Below are positions 6,135 through 6,515 of a stretch of DNA of 6,515 bases, one piece after another. How positions within the stretch are numbered: position 1 is the first letter of the stretch; every line of letters starts with the position of its first letter. The position numbers and the translations under genes are program-made. This stretch comes from Actinomycetes bacterium. GTDB lineage: Bacteria; Actinomycetota; Acidimicrobiia; Acidimicrobiales; Acidimicrobiaceae. The notes beneath the pieces were generated by a model, which had not been told where the DNA came from, ran no database searches, and was given only the letters and a program-made list of their open reading frames with translations. The DNA lies in the NCBI GenBank assembly GCA_021785315.1, contig JAJYFX010000111.1:1-6515 (forward strand). The letters run 5' to 3'.

Positions 6135-6515
6135 AGCCCTTACGGCAAACCTAGGATGAAATTTTTATGATTCTTCCCAGTAGTCGCCTGGCCTATCTTC
6201 CATGATCGCGCAGTGATAGCCAGATCAAACTTTCGCCTCTGGAGTTTTGCAAATGCTTGCATGCAGAGGTGGGAAGATCGTTTCATCGGCCTTCTGGGGG
6301 GAAAATTATCCCCCATTGCGGGCAACGCTATTAGCAGGCAGTCGATGCTTTTCGAATTTATTTTTGGATAAGGGCCTTGACATGATGGCGGCGACCGTTC
6401 TTGAAGTTTGTGGATTTTCAAGTTAGGGATCCGCGACCCATGCGGGATGAAAAATGTACAGAGTTTGAACGGCGCCTAGCGGCTGCGCGACCGTGTTCTA
6501 AAGGATTATTCCTAA
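6135..6515. other. Stretch without a recognisable gene
   Basis: No frame here gives a protein I recognise. A 93-codon - strand frame (6421-6140) has low-complexity, unfamiliar sequence and no good ribosome site. A + strand frame from ATG 6440 (MRDEKCTEFERRLAAARP...) is still open at the window edge and might be the start of a gene, but 25 codons are too few to judge. A TGGGGG-N9-CCCCCA hairpin lies at 6295-6315 without a T-run. TGCAA-N4-TTGCA lies near 6247-6260. A TTGACA at 6377-6382 has no matching -10 box. Confidence 0.5.

Noticed and set aside
6140..6421. 93-codon - strand ORF as a real gene
   Set aside because: No recognisable motif, no good ribosome site and unusual composition; it is described only as part of the unassigned stretch.

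Overview
The window holds part of an uptake-and-breakdown gene cluster for an unidentified small organic compound, arranged as two convergent gene pairs with mobile-element debris between them. On the + strand (1-3102) are the membrane and binding components of a tripartite tricarboxylate transporter (TTT) system. The first is a TctA permease whose C-terminus carries a TctB-like domain, and whose 5' end lies outside the window. The second is a TctC/Bug-type lipoprotein solute-binding protein. On the - strand (5987 down to 3937) are a DUF6282-type, amidohydrolase-like metal-dependent hydrolase and a zinc-dependent medium-chain alcohol dehydrogenase, separated by 56 bp and probably co-transcribed.

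The gap between the pairs (3103-3936) contains three things. Just after tctC is a fold of about 97 nt with a three-way junction, which may be an unusual terminator or a structured RNA. Next is a doubtful 52-codon ORF with a good ribosome binding site. Last is a decayed IS1634-type (IS4 superfamily) transposase C-terminus on the - strand that becomes readable only when three reading frames are joined. Upstream of the hydrolase (5988-6515) no gene could be recognised. That region has a set of repeats just before the operon: four tandem GTCA units, a nested inverted repeat that pairs best as - strand RNA, and two AATCGAT boxes.

The organism is a bacterium of moderate G+C content. The binding protein has a lipobox followed by a Ser/Thr/Gly-rich linker of about 25 residues, a style common in Actinobacteria, including moderate-GC Acidimicrobiia. 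This is a hint, not a proof. In the working model, the binding protein captures a carboxylated or otherwise polar substrate outside the cell and the TctA-TctB protein imports it. The hydrolase and the dehydrogenase then process it. The substrate cannot be read from the sequence.
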